Shown here piece by piece: positions 44,982-56,463 of a stretch of 64,000 bases of DNA (positions are counted from its first letter, which is position 1; the number at the start of each line of letters is the position of its first letter). The stretch is from Aquarana catesbeiana (taxonomy: Eukaryota > Chordata > Amphibia > Anura > Ranidae), in the NCBI RefSeq assembly GCF_042186555.1, contig NC_133326.1:587716119-587780118 (forward strand), read 5' to 3'. The notes under the pieces are model-generated. The model saw only the letters and a program-made list of their open reading frames with translations. It ran no database searches and was not told the origin of the DNA. The translations under genes were made by a program, and so were the position numbers.

Positions 44982-46206
44982 GGGTTAGGTGCCAGAGGTT
45001 GCTGCAAGAAACTGGGACTATACACATAGAGGGGACAGCGAGCTAGTCTGAGATTATGGCCAGCATTCTGGAGACTGCTACTGAAAGATTAAGTACTGCT
45101 GGAACAGCAAGAAATTTACTTGAGAAATTGTCCTCTGATACCTGCCTGTGTTTTTGGAGTATCCTGCACCCTCATCACTCTACTTGCCAAAGTTCAACTA
45201 CAGCAATAAATGTTCAAAGAGACACCCCTAGTCTGAGCTTGAGTTTTTGTCGATGTGCTCTGGAAAGTGGGTGTCAGGTCTACCCCAACACAGGTGGTCA
45301 AACACTATAGCTGGCTACTGTGTTCTTCACCTATAGCAGCCCCCTTTCCCATAAGCCAAGCAGACCTACTGGTACTCGGTTGCCCCTAGGACTTATACAC
45401 AATGCTATAGTGCCTGGACACCAGGCCAGGGCAGGTGCAAACTGAGCAAAGCAAACAGATACTTGAGGTTAGCAGACAAATAGTGTGGTTCTATAACAGT
45501 CCAGGTAAAAGGCAGGCTGAGTTCAGGGAATTGTTTAAATTCTGGTCCAAAGTCATACACAGGGAAATCCAATCTAGCAAAGCAGGGCAGATAGACAGAC
45601 AGGGAGCTTGATCAGGAACAACAAACATTTCAATCTCTATCACAAGTCCCCAAATGAGGGTTTAGCTGGCTGATAACAGGCTTGGCTTCCACCCGGAGAC
45701 TGATCACATCAATCAGCCTGCAGGTGGACAGACAGACAAGGAGTGTGCCTAGCCAAAACCCTGGATGCTGGAATAAGGTGCAGGAGCACTAGATGCTCCT
45801 GACATAGGGCTGACAGCCTCTGAACAGATAAGGGAGACCCGTATTATTTTCAGCGGCACCTTCTGGTCTTATTGTTACATGTATGCCAACAGCTGAAGTT
45901 CTCAGCTCTTTTTCATGCATTTTCCTGGCTTTATCTGCTCTGCTAGAAAAAAATACTGTTTTCAAAATCTTATAGCTCTAGCTAAATTTTATACACACAG
46001 CTAAATGAGTCAAAGCACTGCCCCCCTTCCCCTCAGTTGCCTTCTTTATCTATAGTAAAAAAAACAAACATGGAACAGCTGTAAAACCTATATAACATAT
46101 AATTAAAAAAATTAAATAATGTTAGCAGAAAAACCATTATAGTTTCCCAATAATCCTTTGCATTTTACCTACAGTATTACCTTACATTAATACAGTATTT
46201 TAGCTA
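44982..46206. other. No feature recognised
   Basis: Intergenic sequence. Several short frames, none with a recognisable domain or splice support. Confidence 0.5.
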
Positions 46207-46478
46207 CAGGAGGTCCCCGAGTTACGAACCTCCGAAAGACTCCTACTTACGAACGGGAGGCGGTGTCTGCGGGGACATCGGAAAACATCGGAAAACGACA
46301 TCAGAAACAGCGGAAAACATCGGAAGACAGCTGAAAACATTGGAAAACGACGTTGGAAATAATTGGAAAACATTGGAAAACGACATCTTTGCCGTTCTGC
46401 GCATGTGCTTTTGACTTACGAACAAATCCGACTTAAGAACAAACAGGCAGTCCCTAACCAGTTCGTAACTTGGGGTAT
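46207..46478. repeat. MITE with GGTCCCCGAGTTACGAAC end
   Basis: The ends GGTCCCCGAGTTACGAAC and GTTCGTAACTTGGGG mirror each other. Inside, units of CATCGGAAAAC / CATTGGAAAAC repeat 5-6 times (46276-46383). Confidence 0.7.
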
Positions 46479-46680
46479 TGAGTCTTTAATGTAAAGTTTT
46501 TGTTTCTTTGAGTTGATTTTTTTTTAATCTTTTGTAAACAATTTAAGAAAGCTTCATTGTAAATTTTCTTTCAAGACAAATCAATATTATTGATCTGTTG
46601 TCTTGGGGCCCTTAAACGGCCTGGGTGCCTACTCTACCTTTTTGGTAATCCGGCACTGCATGCACATAGATGTGTCTGCA

Positions 46681-47086
46681 CAGTGGCGGCTGGTGGTCAA
46701 TATTTTGGGGGGGTGCGTCAAACAAACCTCGCCCCTCACTCGACCAACCTCCCACTCCCTCACTCGATAGGCGGCGATCCACTCGCACTAAGACTAAGAC
46801 TCCCTGGCCAATCAGGTCTCAGGACCCGCTTCCTGATTGGCCGGGAAGAGAAGCAGAAAGACATTCGTGAATAATAGCATTAGTGAATAATAACATTAGC
46901 GTTAATTAAGTGGGTTGGCTCGGGGCACCCTGAGCCTACACTTTTTGAAGCCAATTAGAGCCTCCTGCTTTAATCACAAAAAAAAAAACTACATTGAAAT
47001 CCATGTGTCCGATGAAGATTAGGGGCCGGGCACATGGATTAGGGGGGGGCGGTGCCCCTGTGACCCTAATGGATGGGCCACCACTG
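46681..47086. mobile_element. hAT-type element, related to 34503-35301
   Basis: Ends CAGTGGCGGCTGGTGG and the complement of CCACCACTG, flanked by CTGCA on both sides. Only five bases of the expected octamer are identical in register. It is internally deleted. Confidence 0.6.
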
Positions 47087-47532
47087 CTGCACACAATGGA
47101 TTCCTCTGGAGCCCTACAAGGGCTGTCAAAAAGGAAAAATGTAAGTGATTCCAAATATTAAGTCTTGAAATGCACAGGTATTAAATACATTTAATGACAT
47201 AATTGGATCATACATATAATTGTATTGGAGAGCCTACAGATCAGCGTTCAACACATTTTGTTTATGTCTATCCAAAAAAACACATCACAGGCAATGTTAC
47301 ATAATGACATGACAAAGACAATATACAAAATTGCATATATTATAATGCACGGCAGAATAATACAGAATGTCACTAATACACACAGGGTGATTACCAGTAT
47401 CTGGGTGTGAAACCTCTACAGTGAGGTTCTATATAATAGAATGCAATAAATAATATACATAGTGTACATCCCATCTCCTACCAGATTGGCCTAAGAGTAA
47501 AGTCAATAAGGCAATTGCCCTATATTTCCACA
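47087..47532. other. No feature recognised
   Basis: AT-rich intergenic sequence. Confidence 0.5.
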
Positions 47533-47708
47533 ATGCATCTTGAGGGTCCATGCACACTGGGATCACAAAATGCTGCTTCTACAGGCGTTTTGCATTTTTT
47601 TTCTCCTGCCTGTAACTCTTGCGCAATACAAGCTACTATGAACATTTTCTGCTGCTTTTTCTGCCAGAGGTTCTGACATTTTTTTCTGCTCCTGGTGTGG
47701 ATGAACCC
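47533..47708. repeat. Short MITE, GGGTCCATGCACACTGG ends
   Basis: GGGTCCATGCACACTGG at the left is mirrored imperfectly by GGTGTGGATGAACCC at the right. Confidence 0.45.
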
Positions 47709-47807
47709 TGTAATGCACCTGTCATAAAAGAAAGGAGGGTTGTCATATTGATGTTTTGGCTTCAATGCTGTCTGAATCACTGATCTAGCACAAATATAGA
47801 GATACAG

Positions 47808-48114
47808 TAAGGCCAGCCATACACGGAGTGAATTTCTCCACGGGTTGCAGGAAAGAAATTTACTCGATTCCCTCATCAACACAGACAGCGTTGATGCGGG
47901 AATCCCTTCTGCCGGGCCATTGTCTTCTCCCAGCAGTGGGGCGGGGGAAGCCGTGAATATTGCTAGGAGCTGTAGCAGCCGTTAGCGATAATCGCAGGTA
48001 AAACCCAGCATGCTGGTTGTACCCAAGTGATCAATCAACTCATTCAGCCTGCCCATACATAGTTCAAATCTCGGCTGGTTCAGTAGGAATGAGTTGAACC
48101 GTGTATGGCCTGCC
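47808..48114. repeat. MITE with AAGGCCAGCCATACACGG ends
   Basis: AAGGCCAGCCATACACGG is mirrored by CCGTGTATGGCCTGCCT. It directly abuts the next MITE at 48117. Confidence 0.6.
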
Positions 48115-48116
48115 TA

Positions 48117-48554
48117 ATGCCTCATACACACGGTCGGACATTGATCGGACATTCCGACAACAAAATCCATGGATTTTTTCCAACGGATGTTGGCTCAAAC
48201 TTGTCTTGCATACACACCGTCACACAAAGTTGTCGGAAAATCCGATTGTTCTGAACGCGTTGACATAAAACACGTACGTCGGGACTATAAACGGGGCAGT
48301 AGCCAATAGCTTTCATCTCTTTATTTATTCTGAGCATGCGTGGCACTTTGTGCGTCGGATTTGTGTACACACGATCGGAATTTCCGACAACGGATTTTGT
48401 TGTCGGAAAATTTTATAGCAAGCTCTCAAACTTTGTGTGTTGGAAAATCCAATGGAAAATGTGTGATGGAGCCTACACACGGTCGGAATTTCCGACAACA
48501 AGGTCCTATCACACATTTTCCATCGGAAAATCCGACCGTGTGTACAGGGCATTA
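48117..48554. repeat. Palindromic MITE, ATGCCCTGTACACAC family, copy 2
   Basis: Opposite orientation to 36829-37255 and very similar over its whole length (GTCGGAATTTCCGACAACAA and complements). The four overlapping frames on the two strands are products of this symmetry. Confidence 0.8.
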
Positions 48555-48649
48555 GACTGTAAGGAAAACTGACTTTTCTCTTGACTTTTATTTGCTGCAT
48601 GTTCCTGGTCTGTGACTCAGAGATGTTCTTATTCAGGAGGCCAACAACT

Positions 48650-49022
48650 CACCTATTTAGTGCCCAGCATATTGGTGCCCATCAGTGCTGCATATCAGTG
48701 CCACCTATTGGTGCCCATCAATTCTACATCTCAGTGCCAACTCATCAGTGCCCATCAGTGCCGCCTCATTAGTGCCCATCAGTGAAGGGGAAAACAAAAT
48801 TTTATGACAGAAATAAAGAAAAACTTTTTTTTTCAAAAATGTTGGTCTTTTTTAGTTTTTTTAGCAAAAAAAAAAAACAGAGGTGATCAAATACCACCAA
48901 AAGAAAGCTCTATTTGTGGGAAGAAAATGATACAAATTTGGGTACAGTGTAGCATAACCGCACAATTGTCATTCAAAATTGTTCTGGGCAGGAAGGGGCG
49001 AAAGTGCCCGGTATTGAAGTGG
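48650..49022 (-). mobile_element. TTAA-type repeat, minus copy, truncated
   Basis: Contains GTGCCCATCAGTGC tandem units, the ATACCACCAAAAGAAAGCTC block, and ends GTATTGAAGTGG directly before TTAA (49023-49026). The other end is missing. Confidence 0.6.
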
Positions 49023-49217
49023 TTAATGATTTTGCCACCCAGCTCAACTGTCTAGTCCCAATATAGCTGGGCTTTCTGCCTGAGTAGATATTAAAGCGAT
49101 ATTAACATTCTATTAGATTGTAAGCGCTTATAAACTGGACCCACTTGTATTTTATTGTACTGTAACTGTACTGTCTCCCTTTATACTGTAAAGCACTGTG
49201 CAAATTGTTGTGCTATA

Positions 49218-49262
49218 TAAATCCTGTATTATAATAATAATAATAATAATATAATTAATAAT
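49218..49262 (+). repeat. Microsatellite (ATA)n
   Basis: A run of ATA units decaying into ATAATTAATAATA. Confidence 0.8.
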
Positions 49263-49811
49263 AAAATCCAAAAGCAAACGTTTATTATATTGCAGCTTAA
49301 TAATTCTTAGATGTGATGGCTGCATTCGTTTACTGTTTTAGGCTTTCTTTCCCTTCTTTTCACATGGTGATCTTGCTGGAAAGTCTGTTGTTTTTCAACA
49401 GTACAAGCTGTCCTGCAAATGTAACAGTTAGAGGGATGGAATAAACCATTTACCACTCACAGGAGTGCTTACAATGATCAGCTTTCATTCATGCAAACTC
49501 TTTATCCCAAAAGGAAAAAATATTTGCTGTAGCTGCTTCTGAAGTGTTAGCTGGCGTTTGGCTTCAATTTGTTAGTGTATCTAAATTTGCTAGTATATCT
49601 AACACTAATCAATGCTGCTGTCCAAAGTTGTCTCTGTTGCTCCTTCACACAGAGTAAAGGCAATCTAATATAGGAGGTGTGTTACTGGCCAGATCACCAG
49701 GTGAAAACAGAAGGGAAAAAAAGTCCAAAAAAAGAAAATGAATGCAGCCACTACATCTAATGATTGGTAAGTTTCAATATATTACCTTTTTGGTTTTGTG
49801 TTTAATACCAT
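49263..49811. repeat. Repeat family ending TTTAATACCATTTAA, copy 1
   Basis: It shares a layout with 53303-53697: a CCAAAA start, TTTATCCCAAAAGGA, CTAACACTA, CTGCTGTCCAAAG, AGCCACnACAT and a terminal TTTAATACCA. It is non-coding and possibly another TTAA-type element. Confidence 0.55.
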
Positions 49812-49966
49812 TTAAAGGCCCTTTCATACCGATCAGTTTTTAATGCACAAAACAAAATGCATGAAAAACTAATCTCTTTATATCCTACGGAACTCTTCTC
49901 ACCAATGCAGTGGGGGTGTGGTGCATTACCATGGTTTTAAGTGCACTAGTGTGAAAGGGCCCTTAA
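49812..49966. repeat. Short MITE with AAAGGCCCTTTCATACC ends
   Basis: TTAAAGGCCCTTTCATACC is mirrored by GTGTGAAAGGGCCCTTAA. Confidence 0.7.
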
Positions 49967-49995
49967 TCTCAGGGGAGAACTGTGTGTGTGGGCTA

Positions 49996-50945
49996 GTTAC
50001 AGTGTAACTATGTAACTTAGTAGGTGAGGTTGAAAAAAGACCAACAAGTCCAACCTATGTGTGTGATTATATGTCAGTATTACATTGTATATCCCTGTAT
50101 GTTGCGGACATTCAGGTGCTTATCTAATAGTTTCTTGAAACTATCAATGCCCCCCGCTGAGACCACTGCCCATGGAAGGGAATTCCACATCCTTACTGCT
50201 CTTACAGTAAAGAACCCTCTACGTAGTTTGAGGTTAAACCTCTTTTCTTCTAAATTTAATGAGTGGCCACGAGTCTTGTTAAAGTGGTGTTCCGGCCGAA
50301 ATTATACTTTTAAAATAACAATACCCCTATAATACACAAGCTTAATGTATTCTAGTAAAGTTAGTCTGTAAACTAAGGTCTGTTTTGTTAGTTTATAGCG
50401 GTAGTTTGTTATTTTATAAACTTGCAGCAGGCCGTGGCCATCTTAAGTGTGGGCATCTGAAGCCAGACTGTATTCCTTCCTGGATCTCATCCTTGCAGAT
50501 CTCGCACATGCTCAGTGCAGCACAAGCAGTGTAATAGGTTTCAGGTCAGATTTCCATAGCAACGGCAGTGTCAGGACGTTGCCGCCCCTTCCCAGAAGGC
50601 ATTGCAAACAGGAAATGATGCAATGGACCACGGCCAGGGAGGAGGAAGTGAAAAATTAATACAGCAGATATACAGTAGGTGCTGAGAAAAAAATTTTTTA
50701 AATATCCAATTCGTTTACAGTGCACAGTTTAGTGAAGGATGCTGAAGAGTTGTAAAAGTGGGTGGAACTCCACTTTAAATTCTCTTCCACAAAAAAAGTG
50801 TTATCCCTATTGTGGGGTCACCAGTACGGTATTTGTAAATTGAAATCATATCCCCTCTCAATCGTCTCTTCTCCAGAGAGAATAAGTTCAGTGCTCGCAA
50901 CCTTTCCTCATAACTAATATCCTCCAGACCCTTTATTAGTTTATT
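49996..50945 (-). mobile_element. CR1-type LINE 3' fragment, split by a MITE
   Basis: Minus-strand CR1 3' end homologous to 59255-60160. The two halves (49996-50282 and 50775-50945) are separated by the TTAA MITE 50283-50774. The frame encodes the C-terminal RT tail but is broken. Confidence 0.85.
50283..50774. mobile_element. TTAA-flanked MITE (492 bp) inside CR1
   Basis: TTAA at 50279-50282 and 50775-50778; ends AGTGGTGTTCCGGCC and the complement of GGTGGAACTCCACT. Comparison with the uninterrupted CR1 near 59537 (CTTATTAAACTCTCTT) shows the empty site had a single TTAA, which confirms the duplication. Confidence 0.9.
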
Positions 50946-51723
50946 AGTTCACAACAGACCAGGGCAAATCCATATATCTAAACCCTTAGACCCTTAAATG
51001 TGCATCTTAACCCTGCATTCACACCTAGGCAGAACATGAGCAGCGCATGTAGGCTGGTGCCTACAGAGTATTGTGGCACATGTCTCTGTTGTTATATTTA
51101 ATAAAAGTTATTGAAACCACAACCGGGGGGGGGTTCGGCGCAGAGTACACTTCAGTACCACCTAATGCGACCATGCAGCATTTACCCACCTGGGTCCCTG
51201 AAATTCCCTGCTGCGGGTGCTATTGTAAACATGCCAGCCCCGGCATCCCTCCAGACATGCTTGTCAATGTAGGCACCACTTCCCCGGCATCCCTACAGAT
51301 GTGCATGGGTCAAGCTTGTCTGTGTTGGCCGCCGTGGCTGCTTGCACAGTGTCCCCGACATACCTCCAGGCGGGCCCGGGCCGTGGGTTGGACACACCTG
51401 CTCTTAACCATGCTGGAAGAATATGTAACATTCTGTGAGCTGTAATGGATGAAGCTTTTATTAATAAAAGAGAAGTTACATTGACAATTGCTTAGGCTTC
51501 TTCCCTAGCGATCGGAACCCCAGTGCTGGGTCTGATTCGTAGCACTGGAAGTTCTTTGGACCCAGCCTGGAAGTCATGGAAGATGGAGTGAGGCCTTGGG
51601 AGTTAATAAGCACAGGTATTGTACAAGAGTCGAGCTGCCTCCTATTTAAGTGAAACATACAAATCGATGTCACTGTGAGTGAGACAACGGGTTACTGGGC
51701 TGGTGGAGTCCAATACAGGCTTG
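50946..51723. other. No feature recognised
   Basis: Intergenic stretch. The 124-residue frame at 51071 has no recognisable domain. Confidence 0.5.
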
Positions 51724-51731
51724 GAGCTACT

Positions 51732-52439
51732 CAGGGCCGTCTTTAATATTGAGTGGACCCTGGGCAAACGTTTTCTTGGGCTACCCATACAATTTCGCTC
51801 TCCACCTGCTCTGAGACATGAGACATACAATAAATAGCAGCTAGACTTAAAATCAGTTTGCTGTATCAGATCAGGCAGCGATTGCGATTGGTTACCAGAG
51901 GTTACAATGTATCATTACCACTTACTGACTGGTTGATAGAGGTTACAGCACACATTATGGCTCACTGATTAGTTGCTAGATGTTACAGCACATGATTTCT
52001 GCTTGTTGATTGGTTGCTAGAGATTACTGTACAGTAATACTGCTCACTGATTGGTTGCTAGAGATTACAGCACATCATCTCCTCACTGCAGGGGGCAAGA
52101 TATAAATATGAATGCTGCCTTTATTTACGTATCTATGCCGCCGGATGCAGCTATTTACATATGAATGCTGCTGCTATTTACATATGAATGCCGGTTATTT
52201 ACATGTAAACACAGGATCTGCAGGGGAGTCATCTGTACACAACAATAGAGCAGAGCTGGGCAGCATTAGTAGCAGCACTTCACACTGAGGTATCAGGACA
52301 CAGCAAGGGATTAAACTTCAAGGGACAAGGTAATTTAAACCAGGATAGTTGGCAAGTATGAGGCAGCTGCTTTGGGCCCCACAACAATTAAGGGGCCCAG
52401 GGGAGCTGCCCCTTTTGCCCTGCCTTAAAGACAGTCCTG
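51732..52439. mobile_element. hAT-type element, CAGGGCCGTCTTTAA ends, copy 2
   Basis: Flanked by the perfect octamer GAGCTACT (51724-51731 and 52440-52447). Same family as 40004-40615 with more internal units (51890-52080). Confidence 0.9.
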
Positions 52440-52447
52440 GAGCTACT

Positions 52448-53302
52448 GGCTCGGAAATGCTGCACAATAAGGTGAGAGAAAAGTTATGAAGTGTAATGAT
52501 GAGCTGTTGTCTGTAGTGAGCAACGTACAGAGTACAGATATTGGGGCACATGTTACTAGGTGTACTTTTGAAGAAGCCTAATTTTTAAATTGGAGTGCTG
52601 CCTTAATACCAGCTCTGCGTTAATTGGTAGCCTCAGGCTGCCTTTGGGGGCACTAGCGAGCACCTTCACTGGATCACCAGATGGGTGCAGTAAGCCCCAC
52701 CCACAACTCATATTTCTAGCAATATTAAACAATATTTTGCCTGTTTTTTGCACACATCCGCACATGTTTCAAAAGTATTTTTTTAAAAATTGTGCAATTG
52801 TTTTTGTCTGTGTATCAAATTTCATGTGTTTGTTTCCTGGGCTCGGCAAGCGGAGGAGAGCAGATCTTCAAACAAAAGGCGCTCCTATTGAAGCCTATGG
52901 GGCCAAAAAATGTCTGATTCTGCTAAAATATAGCTCATATACTTCGTTTGAGCATAGGGCATTGAGCTACAAGAAACTGAGCATTGACTTGTGAACGGGC
53001 ACTTTTGGGGGATTCTGCATGTTGTGCATGGTCAGTCGTAGGGAAACGTGAATGGGGGCAATAGTGTAATTATTGAAAAAATCCAAAATTACATATATGC
53101 GGTTGTCTTTTACTAGAAAAATAACACAGCATCTTTAGTTTTTAGAGTACAGTCTGTAGCAAAGTTTTATTACCATTTAATCCTGCAAGTAGATTTGTTA
53201 TTTTTTCCATTTCCTTTACCAGGGTGACAACCTGTGGGTAGGGAAGTGTTAGATGGACATGTCGTTTTTAAATGGACCTCAACAAAGAGGCAAATTAACC
53301 TA
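52448..53302. other. No feature recognised
   Basis: Intergenic sequence. The 134-residue frame at 52590 shows no domain and is judged chance. Confidence 0.5.
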
Positions 53303-53697
53303 AAGCCATATTAAACCCAAAAATTAAAATGTATTATATTTTAGTTGATCAATTCTTAGATGTTTTGCATTTTCTTTTTTTCTTTGATTTTTAACACTGA
53401 TACATTGTTCAGCTTTATTTATGTCAAATCTTTATCCCAAAAGGATTTTTTTTTTAACTTATTAAAAAGTGTCACCTGGAGTTCAGCTACTCAAATCTAT
53501 CTAATTCTGCTAGTGCATCTAACACTACCCTCTCCCCAGACTGACAATACTGCTGTCCAAAGGTGTCTCCATTGCTCATCTTTTAAGCTGGTGAAGAAAA
53601 AAGGAAAAAAGCCTAAAACAAATTCAGCCACCACATTTAAGGGTTGGTAAACTGCCATATTTTTTTTCTTGGGGGGGGGGGGTTAATACCACTTTAC
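53303..53697. repeat. Repeat family ending TTTAATACCA, copy 2
   Basis: Shorter relative of 49263-49811, with start CATATTAAACCCAAAA, end GGTTAATACCACTTTA, and a poly(G) run near 53680. Confidence 0.55.
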
Positions 53698-53915
53698 TGC
53701 CAGGATCAAAAGTAAATACAACTATATTATCAGAGGACTGCTGTGTTACTGCTGTTGAAAAGCTGCACGATTTATTTTTAATTCAGAACATAGTTCCACT
53801 TTATTACACTTTATCTGGACAGGTGTTCTGGTCTTTGATTCCATTTTATATTTATTTTAGCCTTCAGCACTATATTTTTTTAGCAATTTCTATATTCTAA
53901 CCAGTATGTAGAAGA

Positions 53916-54196
53916 CAGGGGCGGACTGATAACTCATGGGACCCCCGGGCAATAGGAGATTATTGGGCCCCCAGGCAATCAGGCATTATGGGGCCACACA
54001 GTATACACACACACAGTATACAATCACACAGTATACACATACATGTACACACAGTATACACAGACAGATGTAAAAAAAACACAGATTTATACATACTGTC
54101 CCTGGTTTTACTGAGGCTGGCAACCCTGATGGGGCCCCCTAGTGGCCCAGGGCCCTCGGGCAGTGCCCGAGTGGCTCAATGGTCAGTCCGCCCCTG
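53916..54196. mobile_element. hAT-type MITE (281 bp)
   Basis: Perfect octamer GTAGAAGA flanks it (53908-53915 and 54197-54204). The ends are CAGGGGCGGACTGA and the complement of TCAGTCCGCCCCTG. An ACACAGTATACA tandem stretch lies inside. Confidence 0.92.
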
Positions 54197-54204
54197 GTAG
54201 AAGA

Positions 54205-55929
54205 ATGCATATAAGAATACGCCAGTATTTCCCTTCAGCCATCAATTAGTATTAAACCTTCTGTGCAAAATGACAGTTGGAGCATGAAAGTTTGATTCTG
54301 ATTGGTGGATGTTAGTACTGGATGTTAATACTGGTAGATAGATTACTTAATTTTTACTTATATGCTCTGACTCTCTTTATCAACTTTACAATGTTATACA
54401 GTATACTGGTTTTTGATAAGCGCAAGGGCTTTATTAGAATGTACAGGTAGCAGTAATAGCCTAACTTATTATTGGATTTTAATAAATACTCAATAATAAT
54501 ATACTCTAAATGACCCCTACCATGAGAACTGTCATTCAGTAAAGTCACGCATTAGCAGCAAATTATTTTTGTACAGTCTATAAGGTATAGGTTTACTATT
54601 CAGTTTATTTACTAACATTAGTGAATATATTGATTTAGATCCTACTCAGGAGATTGGTGGAGCTGCTTATGATGTCATAACCACCACAGGACGATGATCA
54701 TAATAACTGATACTGAAAATCATATTTCTGTATGCTTAAATTTCTTGTTGCTCTTTTATGCTCTAATATCAATCTTTTATTCTGGCTATCTATTCACAAT
54801 ATCTTAAACCTCGGAGGAGGTCGTACACACTGTAGTTTTGGTCCTATGTACTAAAGCCTCTGGCATGTAGAGGTGGTCATATGACCTTGGTAGTTCAGAT
54901 GGTGATTGGCCAACTGTGCTTCAACTCCCAACAATGGCTTTAGACCCAGTGTTTGCAGGGCAATCAGCAGGGAACTGAACCACATATCTAGTGCCTTTAA
55001 ATTTAGAAAATCTGTACAGGTTAGCCACCGGGGTTTAGTACACACCCCAATTGTATTAGGTTACTCTGTGTTACAGTACACTTTTCAAGAAAGAAGTAAA
55101 GGGGTGCCACTGCTGACCTCTGCTTCTGAACATGTTCGTTGCCTGGCTGTGTCAGCCTTTACTACGTATGAATCTCGGACAAGAAAGAAGCAAGCTGAAA
55201 ATGGAAAGATTAGACACTTTTTGTATCTCTACATGTGTTCCTTGGTAGTGGTGAAGGGATGGGATCAGATGGGAAGGTCGGCAATAGCAGCCTACATATT
55301 TTGCTACGAGAAGTTTAGTTTACAATTCCACAATCTGTGAATGCATGGCAAAAAAAAGACCCCTCAAAATAATGACTGGAATGACCACCGAATCCTTATA
55401 GCTGTGGCTCATATACTACTGGTGCTGGGTGTAGACGTGCATTTAGCTCCTATGGCCTCAATCCTTTACCCTGGTTATTTTTCAGCGCTCATCCAGATGG
55501 GCTTTCCAGGGAGAACCATTCAACTGAACAAAATTTTAGCGGCAAAAGAAGGAAGACTATGCAGGTCTTTTGACACAGCGTGACATGAACCCAACACTTG
55601 GATGGATGGTGGGTGATTTGAGCTATTTAATGACTTATTGTCATACACTAGGAAATGCTGTGCATCATCACCAATGTGCACCAAACACTTTAGTCTGATA
55701 GGATATATGGGGCTTAGGGGTAATTTGTTGCATTTAAAAACTTACTAAAAACTCCAGATGTAAAGCATTCTAAAACAAAGTATGTTATGCTGTTCCTAAA
55801 CACTCTCCAGTACAGTCTCCTTTCTGAATGAGCAAATATGAATTCACTAGATTTGATTAAAATTGAAAATCACATTGAACTCAGTGGCCACCACCTAAAA
55901 TGAATAATGAAGCCGCAGTACTAACTGTG
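54205..55929 (-). other. Region downstream of PRND, possible 3' UTR
   Basis: This follows the PRND stop codon on the minus strand and is largely free of recognised repeats, unlike its surroundings. A TTTATT (minus-strand AATAAA) near 54430 could be the poly(A) signal, but this is not certain. The 144-residue plus-strand frame at 54906 has no domain or family resemblance. Confidence 0.4.
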
Positions 55930-56445
55930 TTAGCCCAGCCATTTCAGGACTAATGGTATGCCAATGGCTACTAAAATTTCCCATAACCCTCCTGCAAGTA
56001 GGTGAGCTCTACTGGGCTGTTTGTTATAATTCTCTGAGCACAGAAATTCTAGTACATTTGTGAACACTCTCATGTAAACCTCTCCACTTTTGTTTAGTTT
56101 CAACAGCCCCTCTCTGTTTATGTCTGCTTTCAGGGTGGTGTTCATACATGCGGCCAGGAATTCCATGTTATCTCTATCTGTACTGCGTCGGGGGTAGAAT
56201 AGAGCATCAGGGAACACAGAGAAGTTGGCTGCATAGACTTCATATTCCTCTGTCTGGTTCAGCTGTACTGGATGACGTCCTCCCTTGTAATAGAGTTGGC
56301 CTGGCTTGGCTTGAATGTTGGTCTTAGGTGTACTCGAGGGTTTTCTGTAGACATTGTTTTTGCTGGGCATGGATTTTTTGCGGCCGAAACAATCATTTAC
56401 ATTTAGCAGAATAAATAAGATGCTGACAGTCAGATATAGTCTCAT
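55930..56445 (-). CDS. PRND: Doppel (prion-like protein), complete single-exon ORF, 171 aa
   Basis: Doppel is a GPI-anchored cell-surface glycoprotein of the prion family, with a testis role in mammals. Residues 1-20 form a signal peptide (LYLTVSILFILLNV), then a basic linker (GRKKSMPSKNN). The Doppel signature follows: PGQLYYKGGR (48-57) and YEVYAANFSVFPDALFY (68-84), matching the mammalian PGAF.KQGR and YYEANYWQFPDGIHY. C100 and C136 can form the inner disulfide. Sequons are at N63, N74, N102 and N118. A hydrophobic tail (149-171) is the GPI signal. There is no octarepeat and no Ala/Gly-rich hydrophobic core, so it is not PrP. The outer-disulfide cysteines are missing (YPRR, ENYN). The start at 56445 is chosen because an acceptor (TTTTTTTTGCAG) lies 6 bases upstream. 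Confidence 0.93.
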   Translation of the reverse strand: MRLYLTVSILFILLNVNDCFGRKKSMPSKNNVYRKPSSTPKTNIQAKPGQLYYKGGRHPVQLNQTEEYEVYAANFSVFPDALFYPRRSTDRDNMEFLAACMNTTLKADINREGLLKLNKSGEVYMRVFTNVLEFLCSENYNKQPSRAHLLAGGLWEILVAIGIPLVLKWLG

Positions 56446-56463
56446 ACCAACCTGCAAAAAAAA
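56446..56463 (-). promoter_or_regulatory. PRND: PRND splice acceptor and exon start
   Basis: On the minus strand a T-run and GCAG end at 56452, and the exon begins GTTGGT then ATG. Prion-family genes in vertebrates keep the whole coding region in one exon just after such an acceptor. The non-coding first exon was not found. Confidence 0.85.

Noticed and set aside
46681..47086. A clean 8-bp duplication for this hAT element
   Set aside because: Only CTGCA matches in register on both sides; the octamer could not be confirmed, so the call rests on the ends alone.
54906..55340. 144-residue plus-strand frame downstream of PRND
   Set aside because: No recognisable domain, no splice or promoter context, and composition typical of chance frames. 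It may be antisense to a PRND 3' UTR.
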